From: Triglochin maritima
Lineage: Eukaryota > Streptophyta > Magnoliopsida > Alismatales > Juncaginaceae
Direction: 5' to 3'
Assembly (NCBI GenBank): GCA_963682175.1
Contig: OY821787.1
Span: 10,456,501-10,520,500 of the forward strand
Length of the DNA stretch: 64,000 nucleotides
Of the stretch, positions 1 through 12,439 are shown in pieces. The stretch's first letter is position 1; each line of letters opens with the position of its first letter. The notes under the pieces were generated by a model. That model was not told where the DNA came from. It was given only the letters and a program-made list of their open reading frames with translations, and ran no database searches. A program made the position numbers and the translations under genes.

Positions 1-1616
1 CACCCTAAAAACGATTTAATTAAATCTGGAACTAATCCACCCATGATTTAATTAATCTCTTAAAAAATAATTCAGGCAGAATCGTTCTGTTCGGTCGACC
101 GAGAACTATTCGGTCAACCGACCCATTCGGTTATAACACGTGTTCAGTGCACCGTGAGCTAGACGGTCGACCGATTCCGCATGAGAAAAATTTCCTGGAA
201 AATTTCGGACGAACCAGGTGTTTTACTCGGTGTATCGCTGACCTACCAGAATTTCTCATGGGACAGTCTACGGATGACCGTGTCACCTTCGGTCTACCGA
301 AAATACTACTTCCTCGGTTGACCGTTCACACTCGGTTAACCAAACCCGATTGTCCAAGCACTCCAGACAATTTCGGTCAACCAATTGTGATTACTCGTTC
401 CGCATTCGGTTAACCGATCCGGAGATACCTCAGTCAACCGAACCTTGAATGGTTCACCGTGTGTGACCCCGATTTTGCCTTTGTCAAAGTTTGGATTTAT
501 TTCCAACAAAATTTGATCTTTTGGGGATTTTAGCAAATTCACATCTTATGTAATATATATCATATCTAATATTAAATTATTACACCCCATAATATATACA
601 CCTCATATGAATTTATTATGATTCTAATTATGTCAATTCTCATGACATATTGATTTTATTCATTCACCACATGTGTCCTATTTTCACATGAAACCCGACA
701 CATCATCTGAACTTAAAATCAAGCCTCTTGTTTCCCAGTTTTGTGGTGTGACCTATAGGAGGATCTAAGCCAAATTGGCAGAGATATTAAACACTTAATA
801 TCTCAAACTATAACTGGTATCTAGCTACACATTGTAGTTACCCAATTAGCATAGATGTCTTTGTTCCACCCGAACCAAAACACGATCCATTTAGTGATGT
901 AAGTGCACCACTTGTGTCTGTCCCTTGCCTCATGATATTAAGAATATATACAAAGTAGAAATTTGTCATCCTTGTATTATATTCATTTCTTTATCTCTCT
1001 AAGCTAATTATAACTATGTAACTTAACTCAAGTTACATTGTGCACATTATAATTTTGCTTTATCAAAGAGCCCACTAATATCATCACTCAATTAAGAGGG
1101 GCAATGATAATCGTTTGACTAGCTATCTTTTCAAGCACAAGTCATGCTCAACCAACTATTGCCTTTATCACTACACTCATTGATAGCTTTTGACAATAAT
1201 CAAATTAAGCACTTCTTGAGTGAAAAGATATAAGTCTCATATCTTAGGATCCAAGACACAATAAAAACATTAATGACACCAAACACAATTCCATAATGTT
1301 TTACATGTTAGGTCTATTCAATATATAAAAGTAATCTTTCCTCTTTTATATACTCGTGTCGTCAATTATTTGTAGAGCTAAAACAATCGATGACCAATAT
1401 GACAATCTTATCTCGGTAATTAATGTTTCATGTTAATTACCATGATTGTAAATAACTTTTGATTTATGTAACCATTATCTTTTAGAGCTCTACAGTTAAG
1501 GACCAAACGCCTCTTCCTTAACACTTCCAAAAGACGAATACCGTAATCAAGGAACAAAATGCTTACACATTCAATTCATAATAATTGACATATAGAAGTA
1601 AAACTTTTAGAACACA
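1..1616 (-). mobile_element. Palindrome-rich LTR, inverted copy, truncated by the window edge
   Basis: Read on the minus strand this stretch matches 2459-4175 over most of its length, for example 1515-1545 against the reverse complement of about 2530-2560. The two are therefore inverted copies of one LTR family. The terminus at 1616 reads (minus) TGTGTTCTAAAAG. The part at 60-460 is studded with CGGTCGACCG and CGGTCAACCG motifs, as in Sirevirus-like LTRs elsewhere in the window. No internal coding region of this family is present, so its superfamily is inferred, not shown. Short open frames here (147-413, 336-542) are by-products of the motif array. Confidence 0.7.
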
Positions 1617-2458
1617 TTCCTTTCAAGTACCTCTCTCATATTACCTCAATTTCAAGAATGCCTAGTCGCACAATTAAGATTGTCCCAACCATGTTAGGTG
1701 CTAGTCTAAGGCACCCCCACGATGCATGGGTCCAGAAAACTAGGGAGAATAGTCCCGGTCCTAACAATGAAATGGATGGTCACCCATGTAACCATCCATC
1801 TCGACAAAGTACTCTCGAATCGACCACTCTAACAACCACGAGGCTAAGCTCGCAAAAAGTGTTCGACGCAACCCTAAAATGCTTAAAGAGATTGTAAAGG
1901 GGAGGGGACTAGAACGTAGAAGTAGGTGAGCAGAAGATGACTTAAGAGGAGAAGGGAAGAACCCTACAGCAAGTGTGGGCAAACACAACACAAACAACCT
2001 ATGGTCACTATATGTACTTACAGTTAGACGATGTCTAACTGCGAGGTCATGTGGCCTCAGCACGCCTCACCTCCTTACGACGAAGAACACAAAATCCAGC
2101 AAGTGAGACAAGATCCGGAGATCTCGTCTCTCCTACTATGGACAGAGAGGGCGACGCCGATTAGGCTATGACGGTCGTGATCGCATCACTCTCATAATGC
2201 GCTCGAGGTCCTTAAGGGTCAATGTATACTTGATTTTAAAATTAGGATTTTGAGAGGTGTTTTGTTGGGCTGAAGGAAGGGGTGATAAAATCCCTCACCT
2301 TATGTTGAAGGCTTTAGGTGGCGCCCCCTAAGATCAATTTTCCTTAAGCAAGCAACTCACCAAACAAGCACTCACCTCACTCTTGGTACAATGCACCTTA
2401 CTAACTAATGCATGTTTTAACCATGCCTGAATGACAAAATGGGTGCATATTAAAGGGA
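1617..2458 (-). mobile_element. Athila/Tat-like leader and gag-start fragment
   Basis: On the minus strand this matches the leader and beginning of the coding region of the element at 8979-16226 (1640-1900 against about 11580-11870), and the leader of the element at 25883-36151. It holds the conserved leader block (2279-2305 here) seen in four Ty3-type copies in this window. The peptide encoded near 1790-1660 (minus) is a decayed form of the MDGYMGDHP-type start at 11694. It appears to be the remnant into which the LTR at 2459 was inserted. Confidence 0.6.
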
Positions 2459-4175
2459 TGTGTTCTAAAAGTTTTACTTTTAAATGTCTTTTATTATGAA
2501 TTGAATGTATTGAACATTTTGTTCCTTGATTAATGTATTCGTCTTTTGGAAGTGTTAAGGAAGAGACTCTTGGTCCTCAACCGTAGAGATCTAAAAGATA
2601 ATGGTTTATATAAATCAAAAGTAATTCACAATTATGGCAATTAACATGGGACATTAATTACCGAGTGAAGGTTGTCGTGTTGGTTAAGAGAGATATTGTA
2701 GTTCTACAAATATTTAACAACATGAGTATATGAAATATAAACTGTTTCTTTCACATACTGAATTGACCTAACAAATGAAACATTATGGAATTATGTTTGT
2801 GTCATTAATGTTTCATTGTGTCTTTAAATCCTAAGATGTGAGACCTATATGTTTTCACATAAGGAGTGTATGATGTGATTATTATCAAAAGCTATTAATG
2901 AGTATAGTGATAAAGGTATTAGTTGGCTATACATAACTTGTGATGGAAAAGTTGATATGTCAAAAGATTGTCATTGCCTCTCTTGACCTGAATGATGATA
3001 TTGTCGGGGCCCTTGATAAAGAAACGAATTGTGTATAGTTACATATTTATAATTAGCTTGAGAGATCAAGAAACGAATATATATTACAAAGATGAGACTA
3101 TTCTACTTTGTATACTATTCTCAATATTATAAGGCAAGGGATAGACACAAGTAATATTGAATATCATTGAATGGATCGTGTTTAGTTCGAGTGAGCAGAA
3201 CATCTTTGTTATTTGGGTAACTATAATGTTTAGCTAGATATCGCTTATAGTTTATTATATGATGTGTTTTCTTTCATTGTCAATATAACATAGATCCTCC
3301 TATAGGTCACACCAAAGAACTGGGAAACAAGAAATTTCATTTTACATTTTTTCTGGGAAACTGGAAAATCAAGGATTTTTGTGATTGTGAAACGGTCGAC
3401 CGTTTGGACATGTCGCTTGACCAAAACCAGGGATTTTGGTTGTGATGAATCGGTCAACCGGTTGGGCTTGTTGTTCAACCCAAATTGACGATTTGCAATC
3501 AATCAGTCGAGCGATTGACTATTTTGGTCGACCATTTCCAAACAATTTTGCTTGAATTAGTAAGAGAATTTCTTTGATCATGGGTGGAATTATTCCAATT
3601 TGGTCACAGGAGGTTAATGGATGATTACGTGTCAAAATATGATTGGATTAGAGGAGTTATTAACAAGGAATCATGTGCAAGTGGGTTGCACATGAATAGG
3701 TTACGAGGAAGTCCTATAAATACGACCCTTCTCTACTCATTGTTAATATAAGAATGCAAATTTCTCCTCTCTATTTTTCTCCACCAAATCCTTCCGAAAA
3801 TTGTCTTATTAGTTGAATGTGTTAGAGATTAAATTATCAGGAGCATCAAATGGGTAATTAGCTAGATTCTAGTCTTGAATTAGAGATTGATTAGCTAGCT
3901 CACTTCTCTCTAAATTTTGTTTAGAGTTTGGTGAACACTTGGAGGAATTTCGAGGCGATTAAGGTGCAACACAACTCTGGATCATCGAAATGTTTTAGAG
4001 AACATTTTGGGTATGATTTTCTCCTATAAATTTAATATTTAAGTAGCATACATATATTGAAATGTATAGTCTATATTTTGTACATGAAAATAATTCAAAA
4101 TATGAAAATCGATCCTAAATGCTCGTTAACATTTTTAAAATTATAAACAACTATAGGGCACGAAATCCTACTGCA
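2459..4175 (+). mobile_element. Palindrome-rich solo LTR
   Basis: Inverted partner of 1-1616. It begins TGTGTTC and probably ends CTGCA near 4175. Sequence on both sides (up to 2458 and from about 4176) reads as one continuous minus-strand Athila/Tat-like leader when compared with 34140-34280, so this is an insertion without internal region. CGGTCGACCG occurs exactly at 3393-3402, with related copies to 3540. A TATA-like stretch and 'ctctctatttttctcc' near 3760 fit a promoter/R region. No clean target duplication was found, so the 3' end is approximate. Confidence 0.6.
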
Positions 4176-4269
4176 CGTACCTTACGTCAACAGTCAACAA
4201 CATAAAAAAATTAAGCAAAGAAAATACGAATGCGTACAAGGTCTAGAAATGATGCATGACCTAGATGGC
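4176..4269 (-). mobile_element. Athila/Tat-like leader fragment
   Basis: Short piece between two LTRs. It is similar to 34190-34275, including 'gatgcatgacct' shared by both. It is the continuation of the fragment at 1617-2458 and is continued at 5798. Confidence 0.5.
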
Positions 4270-5797
4270 TGATTTGTTCATTTTAATACCGCAAGTGCAT
4301 GGCCGTCGGTGAAGACGGGGCAAGTACAGGTTGATCCACAAGGAGATGTGTCGACTCTGGTTCTTTCGAAGGAAAGTGGGAAAAAGATGGGAGAAAATGT
4401 GTGATAACAATAAACTAAATTATGAATGAACAAAAAATAAAACTAAACCCCATAGAGGGTAGAGAAAGAATGCGAATACAAAAATATGTGTATGTGTGTG
4501 TGTTCATTTGTGCTCGTCACAACATGTAGTACATGAAAACCATAAAACCAAATCCAATTTTGCCTCCACATGAAATAAGATAAAACATTATCATTAAAAC
4601 ATACAAGACAATAATTGAAATAAAGCTAAATGAACTCATGCATAAAAACCAAACCCCACTATGTCTCCACATGAAATAAGATTTACACAATCATTAAATA
4701 TACAAGACATTAATTAAGGTGAGACCAACAAGAGTACATGCTACCACATGTCATGTTTCCTTCATCAACTCCATCATTATCCTCACCTCATCATTCCCCA
4801 TAAAATAGGCCAACTAATCTATGCATGTGTTGAGCATCACTCAAGAGCATTAACACAACAAAGATAAGAGTGAAATCTCATTAGATGGTTACGGAAATCA
4901 TGTAAGTCTCAACGGATCAAGATTAACACACACACACCTAATACATCACATAATTACATCACCTTCTTCTCCACCCCCCCCCCCCAAAATGGGGATGGAT
5001 TACTCACTACTCATTAACCTAACTATTATTTTAACAGAGGAAAACATATTAGCTAAGTCTACTAAGATTAATGAAACGAAAAGTTAAGCATGCAAGAAGA
5101 TAAAAGAGACAACATTAAACTAACAATTTTTTCTTTTATTAAATGACTCACATTACAAGCAGCATCTCCCTACTTGAGTTTTTTACTTCAAGGCTTGACT
5201 CTAAGTAGAGGGAATCACCACTAAGCAAATGGGTAAATACAAAGGAGAAGGAAGAGTTCTATTTAGAGTCATAGAAAAGCCAATCGGGGATAATCCCCCA
5301 ATGTTGGACAAATCCACTACTAAAATTAGACATAAAACACTCTAATACATGACCCGCCCAAATCTAATCGGATCCGGAGCGAAATAGACCACCAATCGGC
5401 GGTCTTGGACCGCCAATTGGCGGTCTATATGGTCTGGATCCAGTCTGGATTTGGAGTGTGGTTGTCTAAATTGATTTTTTCATGTCTAATGCACCCTAAT
5501 ATGTTGTGTAGGTTGAGACCTGAATCTAATTGTCAAAATACTCCTCATGATGGTGTGGATTTTCTTCATTTGCTCATTGGTCCTTTTGTTTTTACATCTG
5601 GGTCCCTCTCTCTTGCATCTCAGTTCATAAGTCCTGCAACTTAGTCTTTTTTCTTGCTTTTAAGTCCTTTTTGAGTCTCTTTTTTCTCAAACCTGTTTAT
5701 TACTGAAATTTAAACATAAAACTCATTACGTAGCATTGCTTAGGCTAAGAATAAAGGATATAAGACACAAATATATGCATGATATGATGTCAAATCA
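4270..5797 (-). mobile_element. Solo LTR of an Athila/Tat-like element
   Basis: Termini are TGATTTG at 4270 and CAAATCA at 5797, a perfect inverted pair. Flanking pentamers ATGGC (4265-4269) and ATGAC (5798-5802) differ by one transition and are a plausible target duplication. The left end carries the 'ccgcaagtgca' segment typical of these LTR ends (minus orientation). The U3 part holds the perfect 18-bp palindrome GACCGCCAATTGGCGGTC at 5408-5425. No internal region or second LTR is attached, so it is a solo LTR left by recombination. Confidence 0.75.
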
Positions 5798-6177
5798 ATG
5801 ACAATCCACCAATCTTTTGCCTCGACTTTCAAAGTCCAAGTTGTATTATGAGGGAAATATGCAAAGAAAATTAATTTTGGACATCAAAACAGAGCATTCG
5901 TAGAGTCAACAGTGGAAGGTATCAACTAGAAATAAGCAGAGAAGCCTACTAGTGAAACAGAGACGAGAAACTCCTCATCAAATCCGCCAAAGCCAGATAT
6001 TTTAAGGATTCTGGACCCCAAAGTTCACCAATGTGCTCTCCTACTCCTGTAGGCTCCCTTGTCTACTTGTTTCCCAATCCAATAAAAAAACTAAACAAAA
6101 AATGTTAAAAAAGCACACCGGAATGGTGGAAACAACGACTATGCCCAACTTTCCGGCAACGGTGCCAAAAACATTAT
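5798..6177 (-). mobile_element. Athila/Tat-like leader and primer binding site
   Basis: Minus-strand leader directly upstream of the LTR at 6178. The primer binding site, complementary to 6150-6167 (read on the minus strand as TGGCACCGTTGCCGG), is the form typical of plant Athila/Tat elements. The segment at 5810-5850 resembles 34285-34325 of another copy. It belongs to the same element as 1617-2458 and 4176-4269, disrupted by two LTR insertions. Confidence 0.65.
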
Positions 6178-7595
6178 TGATCATTTTTAATGACCGCAAG
6201 TACACTACGTCAGTGAAGATGTGACAAATATGGGTCGAACCTCAAGGAGTTGTGAGTGCTGTTGTTCCAACCATACTCAAGTGGGAAATGAGAGAAGAAT
6301 GAGTGGGTTATGCTAACTAACTACACTAAACTATGAGTGAATCAACATTTAAACTAAACCGCCATGGAGTGGAGGTATGTGTGTGTGTTAGTCTTGTTTA
6401 CATGAGGCACAAGTGTGTAAGATAGGTGAAATCAACTACAAACTAGTGTGAAGTCTAATTAACATCAACTACATTTACATGGATACATGACTAATATAGT
6501 TAGACATAAAGTTAAAATGCACTTTGGGTTCTCAAGAATGAACTCATTACCTAGTGTGGTAATTAGGACATCAATTAACCATCCATACAACTTAATACAT
6601 TCATGCATTCTCTACTAGTCAAGCATCCATACATACATAACAAACCATTTACCATACAGAGATAAACCATTACAAGCAACAAGATAAAACTCTAGATTTA
6701 GCATGAGACAAGTACCTAGTGTGGCCATTATCCCCTCTAATACAAGTTTAAACAAGTTACATGAATAGATCTACATCAAGCACCTTAAATGGCACAAAAA
6801 GAACACATCACCAACACATCACATAATCTACATCACTTTCACCCCAAATGGGGTGGATCTACTCTCTACTCGTTAAGCTAACTAATTATGCTAAGCTTGA
6901 AGGAAATAAAACATGCAAGACGAAAGGAAACAATATCTAACTAAAATGAGTATATTTTATTTACATGACTCACATTACAAAGTAAGATCCTCACCACCTT
7001 GAGTTTTGCTTCAAATGCTTAATCCAAGTAGAGAGAATGACTACCAAGCAATGGGTAGTTTACAAAGGAGGAAGAGAAGTTCTATTTATAGACATGAAAA
7101 TGGCAACTGGGAACAATCCCCCATGTGGGACTAATGAAACATACCTATAATGGTCACAAACTAGATAATCAACAACCATGCGAAACCGGGTCGGATTCTG
7201 ACCAACACAGACTGCCAATTGGCGGTCACGTTTTGTCTGATGTGATCTGATTTCACATATTTTCTTTCGTGCATCAATTCTTTACGTGGGGTGCACTCGG
7301 ATCAGTCATTGGAGTATGGGCCTGAATCTAATTACCAAAATGCTCCTCACGATGGTGTGGAGTCTCTTGATTTGCAATTTGGTCCTTCCATCTTGTAGAT
7401 GGTCCCTGTGTATGACGAACATGTCTAGTTTGCTTCATTTAAGTAATTTCTTCTTATATTTCAGCCATTTTCTCTTTCGGTCTTGTCTTTATTACTTAAT
7501 ACATGAAAATACACTACATACACTCAAGTAGCACAAAATTGGGGTAAAATTAAGGATATATTGCATAAATATGATGCATGATATGCTACTAATCA
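6178..7595 (-). mobile_element. Athila/Tat-like 5' LTR (minus strand)
   Basis: Runs from TGATCA at 6178 to AATCA at 7595 (minus-strand start TGATTAGTAGCATATC). The same start is found in the solo LTR at 23587, so the two are one subfamily. A palindrome variant GACTGCCAATTGGCGGTC lies at 7210-7227. The primer binding site lies just outside at 6150-6167, which fixes this as the 5' LTR of a minus-strand element. The open frame at 7286-7531 lies in the U3 part shared by all these LTRs and is not a gene. Confidence 0.75.
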
Positions 7596-8203
7596 ACCAC
7601 AACCCCAACTATGTATCCACATGTATTAATATCTAACATTATCATTAAAACATACAAGACATTAATTAAGATGAGACCGACAATAGCACATTCTCCCCAC
7701 AAGCCATTTTTATCTCCTTACCCACTCCAATATTATCCTCACCTCATCATTCCATAAAGTGGGGTCACTAGACAAAGCATGTGCTAAGCATAAATTAAGA
7801 TCATTAACACATCAAAGGCAAGAGTGAGGAACCTAACAAAATGGCTATGGAAATCATGTGAAGATCCAAGATTAAGATTAAAACACACCCCAATATCACA
7901 ACATTCACACTTCACATCATTCTCCACCCCCAATGGGGATGGATTACTCAATAATCCTCATGTAAACAAAGAAAATACAAAGCAAAAACAACTAAAGAAA
8001 ACTAGATCAAACCAAAGCAATGAAATAAAATTTGCATCAAAGGAAAGACAAGAACATAAAGAATAAGAAACTAAAACTTGATTAAGAAAGAAAGATTACA
8101 AAATGTGTTTCTCTTCTCCTATACTACACTAATAACCAAGAAATAAACTCTACTAAATAAGAGGAAGAAAGAATAAGAGAAGAGGCAAGAGAAACTTGAT
8201 TTA
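7596..8203 (-). mobile_element. Truncated Athila/Tat-like LTR fragment
   Basis: Matches part of the LTR at 4270-5797 (about 4640-5100 there), including 'tccacccc..aatgggg..ggat' near 7925. Both ends are cut: on the left by the LTR ending at 7595, on the right by the LTR starting at 8204. From about 8000 it becomes A-rich and loses clear similarity. Confidence 0.55.
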
Positions 8204-8978
8204 TGATTTTTAATGACCGCAAGTGCACGACGTCGGTGATGGTGTGACAAATACGGGTCGAACCTCAAGGAGTTGTGACCGTTGTTGTTCCAACCGTACT
8301 CGAGTGGGAAAAGAGAGGAGAATGAGTGGGTTATGCTAACTAAGTACACTAACCCATGAGTGAATTAACAATTAAACTCAACCCTAATAAAGTGGAGGTG
8401 TGTGCGTGTGTGTGTGTACGTGTGTGTGTGTGAATGAGTCTTCATTACATGATGCACAAGTGTGTAAAATATGTGAAATCAATTAAAAATTATTGTGGAG
8501 TCTAATTAACATCAACTACATTTACATGAATACATGACTAATATAGTTAGACATTAAGATAAGATGAACAATGAGTTCTCAAGAATGAATTAAGTACCTA
8601 GTGTGGACATTAGAACATCAATTGACTCATTCATACAACTTAATCCATTCATGCATTCTCTACTAAGCAAGCATTCGTACATAACAAGTCATTTCCATAA
8701 AACCATTACAAGGAACGAGATAAACTATAAAACTAGCATGAGATAAGTACCTAATTTGCACATTATCTCATCTTATACAAGTTTAAGCATGTTACGAGTA
8801 TATATCTACATTAAGCACATGCAATGACACAAATAAAAGAACTCATCACTAATACATCATATAATCTACATACCCTCCACCCTAAATGGGGTGGATCTAC
8901 TCTCTACTCAATAAGCTAACTAATTATGCTAAGATTTAAGAAAATAAGGCATGCAAGACTAAAGGAACAATATCTAAC
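8204..8978 (-). mobile_element. Athila/Tat-like LTR, first half (split by insertion)
   Basis: Begins TGATTTTTAATGACCGC and is clearly similar to 6178-6960. It stops at 8978 where a whole element is inserted, and resumes at 16232. The related LTR at 6178-7595 reads straight through the same point (about 6920-6945), which confirms the split. A TG-rich microsatellite occupies 8400-8435. Confidence 0.75.
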
Positions 8979-10554
8979 TGATTGACATCATTTCATGCTT
9001 ATATTTGTATCTTATATCCATTATCTTACACCTAAGCAATGCTACGTGACGAGTTTTATGTTTGAATTTCAGAAATAAAGGGGTTTGAAGAGAAGAGTCA
9101 TGAAATGACCCAAAAGCAGGAAAAAGGACTTAATTGTGAGACCTAGGGACTGAGATGCAAGGGAGAATGACCTGAACGTAAGACCGAAGGACCTAAGAGC
9201 AAAAACGAAAACTCCACACCATCATGGGGAGTATTTTGGCAATTCGATTCGGGTCGGAGCTCCAACAAACAGAGTAGATGCATCCAAGACCAAGAAATAC
9301 TTCAAGCAAAGCCCAGCAGAAAATCCAAATGGATTTGGAGCTTATAGGCCGCCAATTGGCGGTCTGGGACCGCTAATTGGCGGTCTGGGACCGCTAATTG
9401 GCAGTCCAGATAGCTCTGGATCCGCTAAGATTTGTGGAGCATGTGTATTTGTGTATTTTTACTCTATTTTTGGTATTTGTTTAGTCCCACGCCGGGGGAT
9501 TGTCCCGGATTAGCTTTTTCCATGCCTATAAATAGTACTCTTCACCTTGCATTGTAACTACACATTGCTTGGTGGTATTCTCTCTACTAAGGAGTGAGCC
9601 TTGAAGCAAAAACTCAAGGTGGAGAAGAATGCTACCTTCAATGTGAGTCATTGTTAATAAAATAATTGTTCTAGTTTCTTTTAATCTTGTCTTTTAATTT
9701 GTGCATGCTTGTTTAGTGTTTCCTTTCCTTTTAAGTTTATTTAGTATTTCTTGCTTGCTTAGTGTAGTTTCATTTCAGTGTTATGCTTCATTTTGTTAAT
9801 ATAGTTAGTGTAATGATTAGTGTGTAGTTCCATCCCCATTTGGGGGTGGAGAAATATGTGATATGATCATGTAGTGTATTAAGTGTGTGTTATCTTATTC
9901 CCTTGAGCTTTATATGATTTCCATAACCATCTAATTGGTTTTCACTCTTATCTTTGATATGCTAATGCTCTTGAATGAAGCTTAGCTTATGCTTTGATTA
10001 GTGGACCTATTTTATGGGGAACGATAAGGTTAGGATATGGATGGAATTAATATTGGAAACACTTTGTAGTGTATGCACTCTTGTTGCCTTTACCTTAGTT
10101 AATGTCTTGTATGTTTTAATGATATTGGGTTATCTTAATTCATATGGAGGCATAGTAGGGTCTAGTCTTTATACATCAGTTCATTTAGCTTCATTCCAAT
10201 TATTGTCTTGTATGTTTTAATGATGTAGTCTTATCTTAATTCATGTGGAGGCAAAGGTGGATGTAGTTTTATGATTTCATGCACTACATGTTGTGAGGAG
10301 CTTAATTGAACACACACACACACATCTTTATATTCACATTATTTCTCTACCCCCTATGGGGTTTAGTTTTTTATTGCTTATCTTTCATTTCCTTTTGCAT
10401 TCTAGTGTAGTTTAGTGTAATCAATCTTTCTCTCCATTTCTTACCACTGGCCTTCGCACAAACCAAACGTCGACACACCTCCCAGTGGACGACCCGTATT
10501 TGCCACCACTTCAACACGGCCGTGCACTTGCGATTTAAATAAAACGACCAATCA
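8979..10554 (+). repeat. 5' LTR of element A
   Basis: 1576 bp, TGATTG...CAATCA. Three tandem palindrome copies lie at 9347-9364, 9368-9385 and 9389-9406 (variants of GACCGCCAATTGGCGGTC). TATA-like 'tataaatag' lies near 9526. The 3' end carries the 'gtgcacttgcg' block shared by all Athila/Tat-like LTRs here. The partner LTR at 14745-16226 is very similar but lacks the first 69 bp. Confidence 0.85.
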
Positions 10555-10560
10555 AGTTTT

Positions 10561-10578
10561 TGGTGCCGTTGCCGGGGA
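10561..10578 (+). other. Primer binding site of element A
   Basis: TGGTGCCGTTGCCGGGGA, six bases after the LTR end. The usual form in plant Athila/Tat elements is TGGCGCC..., so one transition has occurred at the fourth base. Confidence 0.8.
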
Positions 10579-11693
10579 GGTACTCTGTCCAGACTTTCGT
10601 TTGGACGATTCAAGTGGTTTTTAATGTTTTGTTTTCAGTTTTTGTTAGTTTCAGGGATCCTAGAGCTCACGGGGGGCTACTGGAGGAGTTAGCGCACCTG
10701 AGCATCAACAGGGACCGCCAATCAGCGGTCTGAGACCTCCAATTGGCGGCCTGGTGAGCGTGTCTTGCTCTCAATTTTCTTCTGGTAGTTGGTTCTTTCA
10801 TTTTCGTCATCTGGGAGCACTATTTTGCATGTTGTGACTTCTAGTTTGCTCCCAGATCATTAAACCAATCCCCATTAATCAACTTGGCCTTAAAATCCAA
10901 AGCAAAAGATTAGACATTCTTATTTGTTTAGGTCACGCATCATGAACTTGACTTAGGCATATAGTCGTCTTTTCTTTTAGCTTTATTTTCAGTTGTTGAG
11001 CGCTGACGTGAGGTACGCATTTCCTACACTCATTCATGTATCTTGTATGCCCATGCATTAGTTAGTAGGAATTGCATCAGGACAAGAGTGAGTTGAGCGT
11101 TTGATTGGAGCGTTGATTGCTAGATTTAGGATCAAAACGTTACTAAGGAGGGGCTGCCACGTAAAAGATAAGGTGGGGGATTTCATCACCCTTTCCTTCG
11201 CCCCCAAAAATCACTCTTAATCAAGTCTTAACTAAAAGCAAGTACACATTGACCCTAGGATTTTCGGATGCACTAGGAGAGTGATTTAGTTGAGACCGTC
11301 ATGGCCAGATCGGCGTCGCCTACCTTGTCGATAGTAGGAGGTACTGGATCTCCGGATCTGGTATCACTTGCTGGGCATTGTGGTCTTCGTTGTAGGGAGG
11401 TGAGGCGTGTCGAGACTAGGGATCTCGAAGTTAGGTGTCGTCTAGCCTAAGGACCCATAGCCTTAAGTTGTGTGAGTCGTGCTTGCTAGTTAGGCTTCTA
11501 CCTGATCCCATTACCCACGCTAGATTTAGGGATTCTTGCCTTCTCCTCTCAGTCATCTTCTTCTCACCTACTTCTACGTTCTAGTCTCCTCCCCTTTACA
11601 CTCTCTGGTAGCGTTTTAGGGTCGAGTCGAGCACTTTTTGCGAGTTTAGCCTCGTGGTGGTGAGAGTGGTCGACTCTAGAGTTCTTTGTTGAG

Positions 11694-12300
11694 ATGGATG
11701 GTTACATGGGCGACCATCCATATCATTGTTGGGACCAGGACAATTCGTCCTGGTATTCCGGACCCATGCAACCTGGGGTGGCTCAGACGAACACCCTGTA
11801 TGGTTGGGATAATCCTCATTGTGTGACTGAGCAATCTTCATATTGGGGTAATATGAGAGAGGCACCGACTGCTAGACCACCATCTTGTTATGTCGGATAA
11901 TATGTTGGTCATCAAACTGAGACATTGCAAGAACCTTTGGCCTCTTTCATGCATGTGGTAGAAGACATGAGTGCACCGGTGGCTCCAGTAGCCATACCGT
12001 GTCACTGTTGTGGGTTGAGTGGTCATGTTTTCGGGGAATGTCCTCATGTTCCCCCAGGGCCTGAGTATGAGCATACCTTTTCCCCAAATGGTCAATATGA
12101 CCATTACGCATACCCGAGAGGGATGGATTCGTGGGGTGACAATTCTTTTTCAAATTCTTATACATCATTTTCACCCCAGTATCCTCCTCCCTAATACCCA
12201 AAATTCTACCAACACCCCACTTCAAATCATTGGACTCATTCTCAGCCCATCAACACCCAACCCCAAAATTCTCAAGCCCTGACTTGGACCTCATAGTTCA
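11694..12300 (+). pseudogene. Gag-like reading frame of element A, broken
   Basis: Starts at ATG 11694 with MDGYMGDHPYHCWDQDNSSW. The same frame runs on past a stop at 11898-11900 and another at 12192-12194. A CCHC zinc knuckle (C-x2-C-x4-H-x4-C; CHCCGLSGHVFGEC) lies around 12001-12045. It is followed by a Tyr/Pro/Gln-rich tail, which is the layout of the C-terminal part of plant Ty3-type Gag. The capsid-like N-terminal domain seen in 61852-62500 is not recognisable here. The role in an intact element would be binding and packaging of element RNA. The gene is dead in this copy because of the stops. A decayed homologue of its start sits at 1660-1790 on the minus strand. Confidence 0.6.
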
Positions 12301-12439
12301 CCGCATACCTGATTCCTTGAAACAAACTTTTCTTACGTTCATGGAAACCACTCAACAGTACATACAAAATATGACACTGCAAGTGAGTCAAATGTCGTAG
12401 CAATTACGTGAACGTGAGGAGAGTAACTTTTCTTGTCAA

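Noticed and set aside
5408..5425. The 18-bp palindrome as a CRISPR-like repeat or bacterial operator
   Set aside because: It occurs inside plant LTRs with no spacer array or prokaryotic context.
8400..8435. TG microsatellite (also 4494, 10313 and the TC run at 30590) as functional elements
   Set aside because: Simple repeats inside transposon sequence, mostly LTRs, common in such DNA; no further signal.
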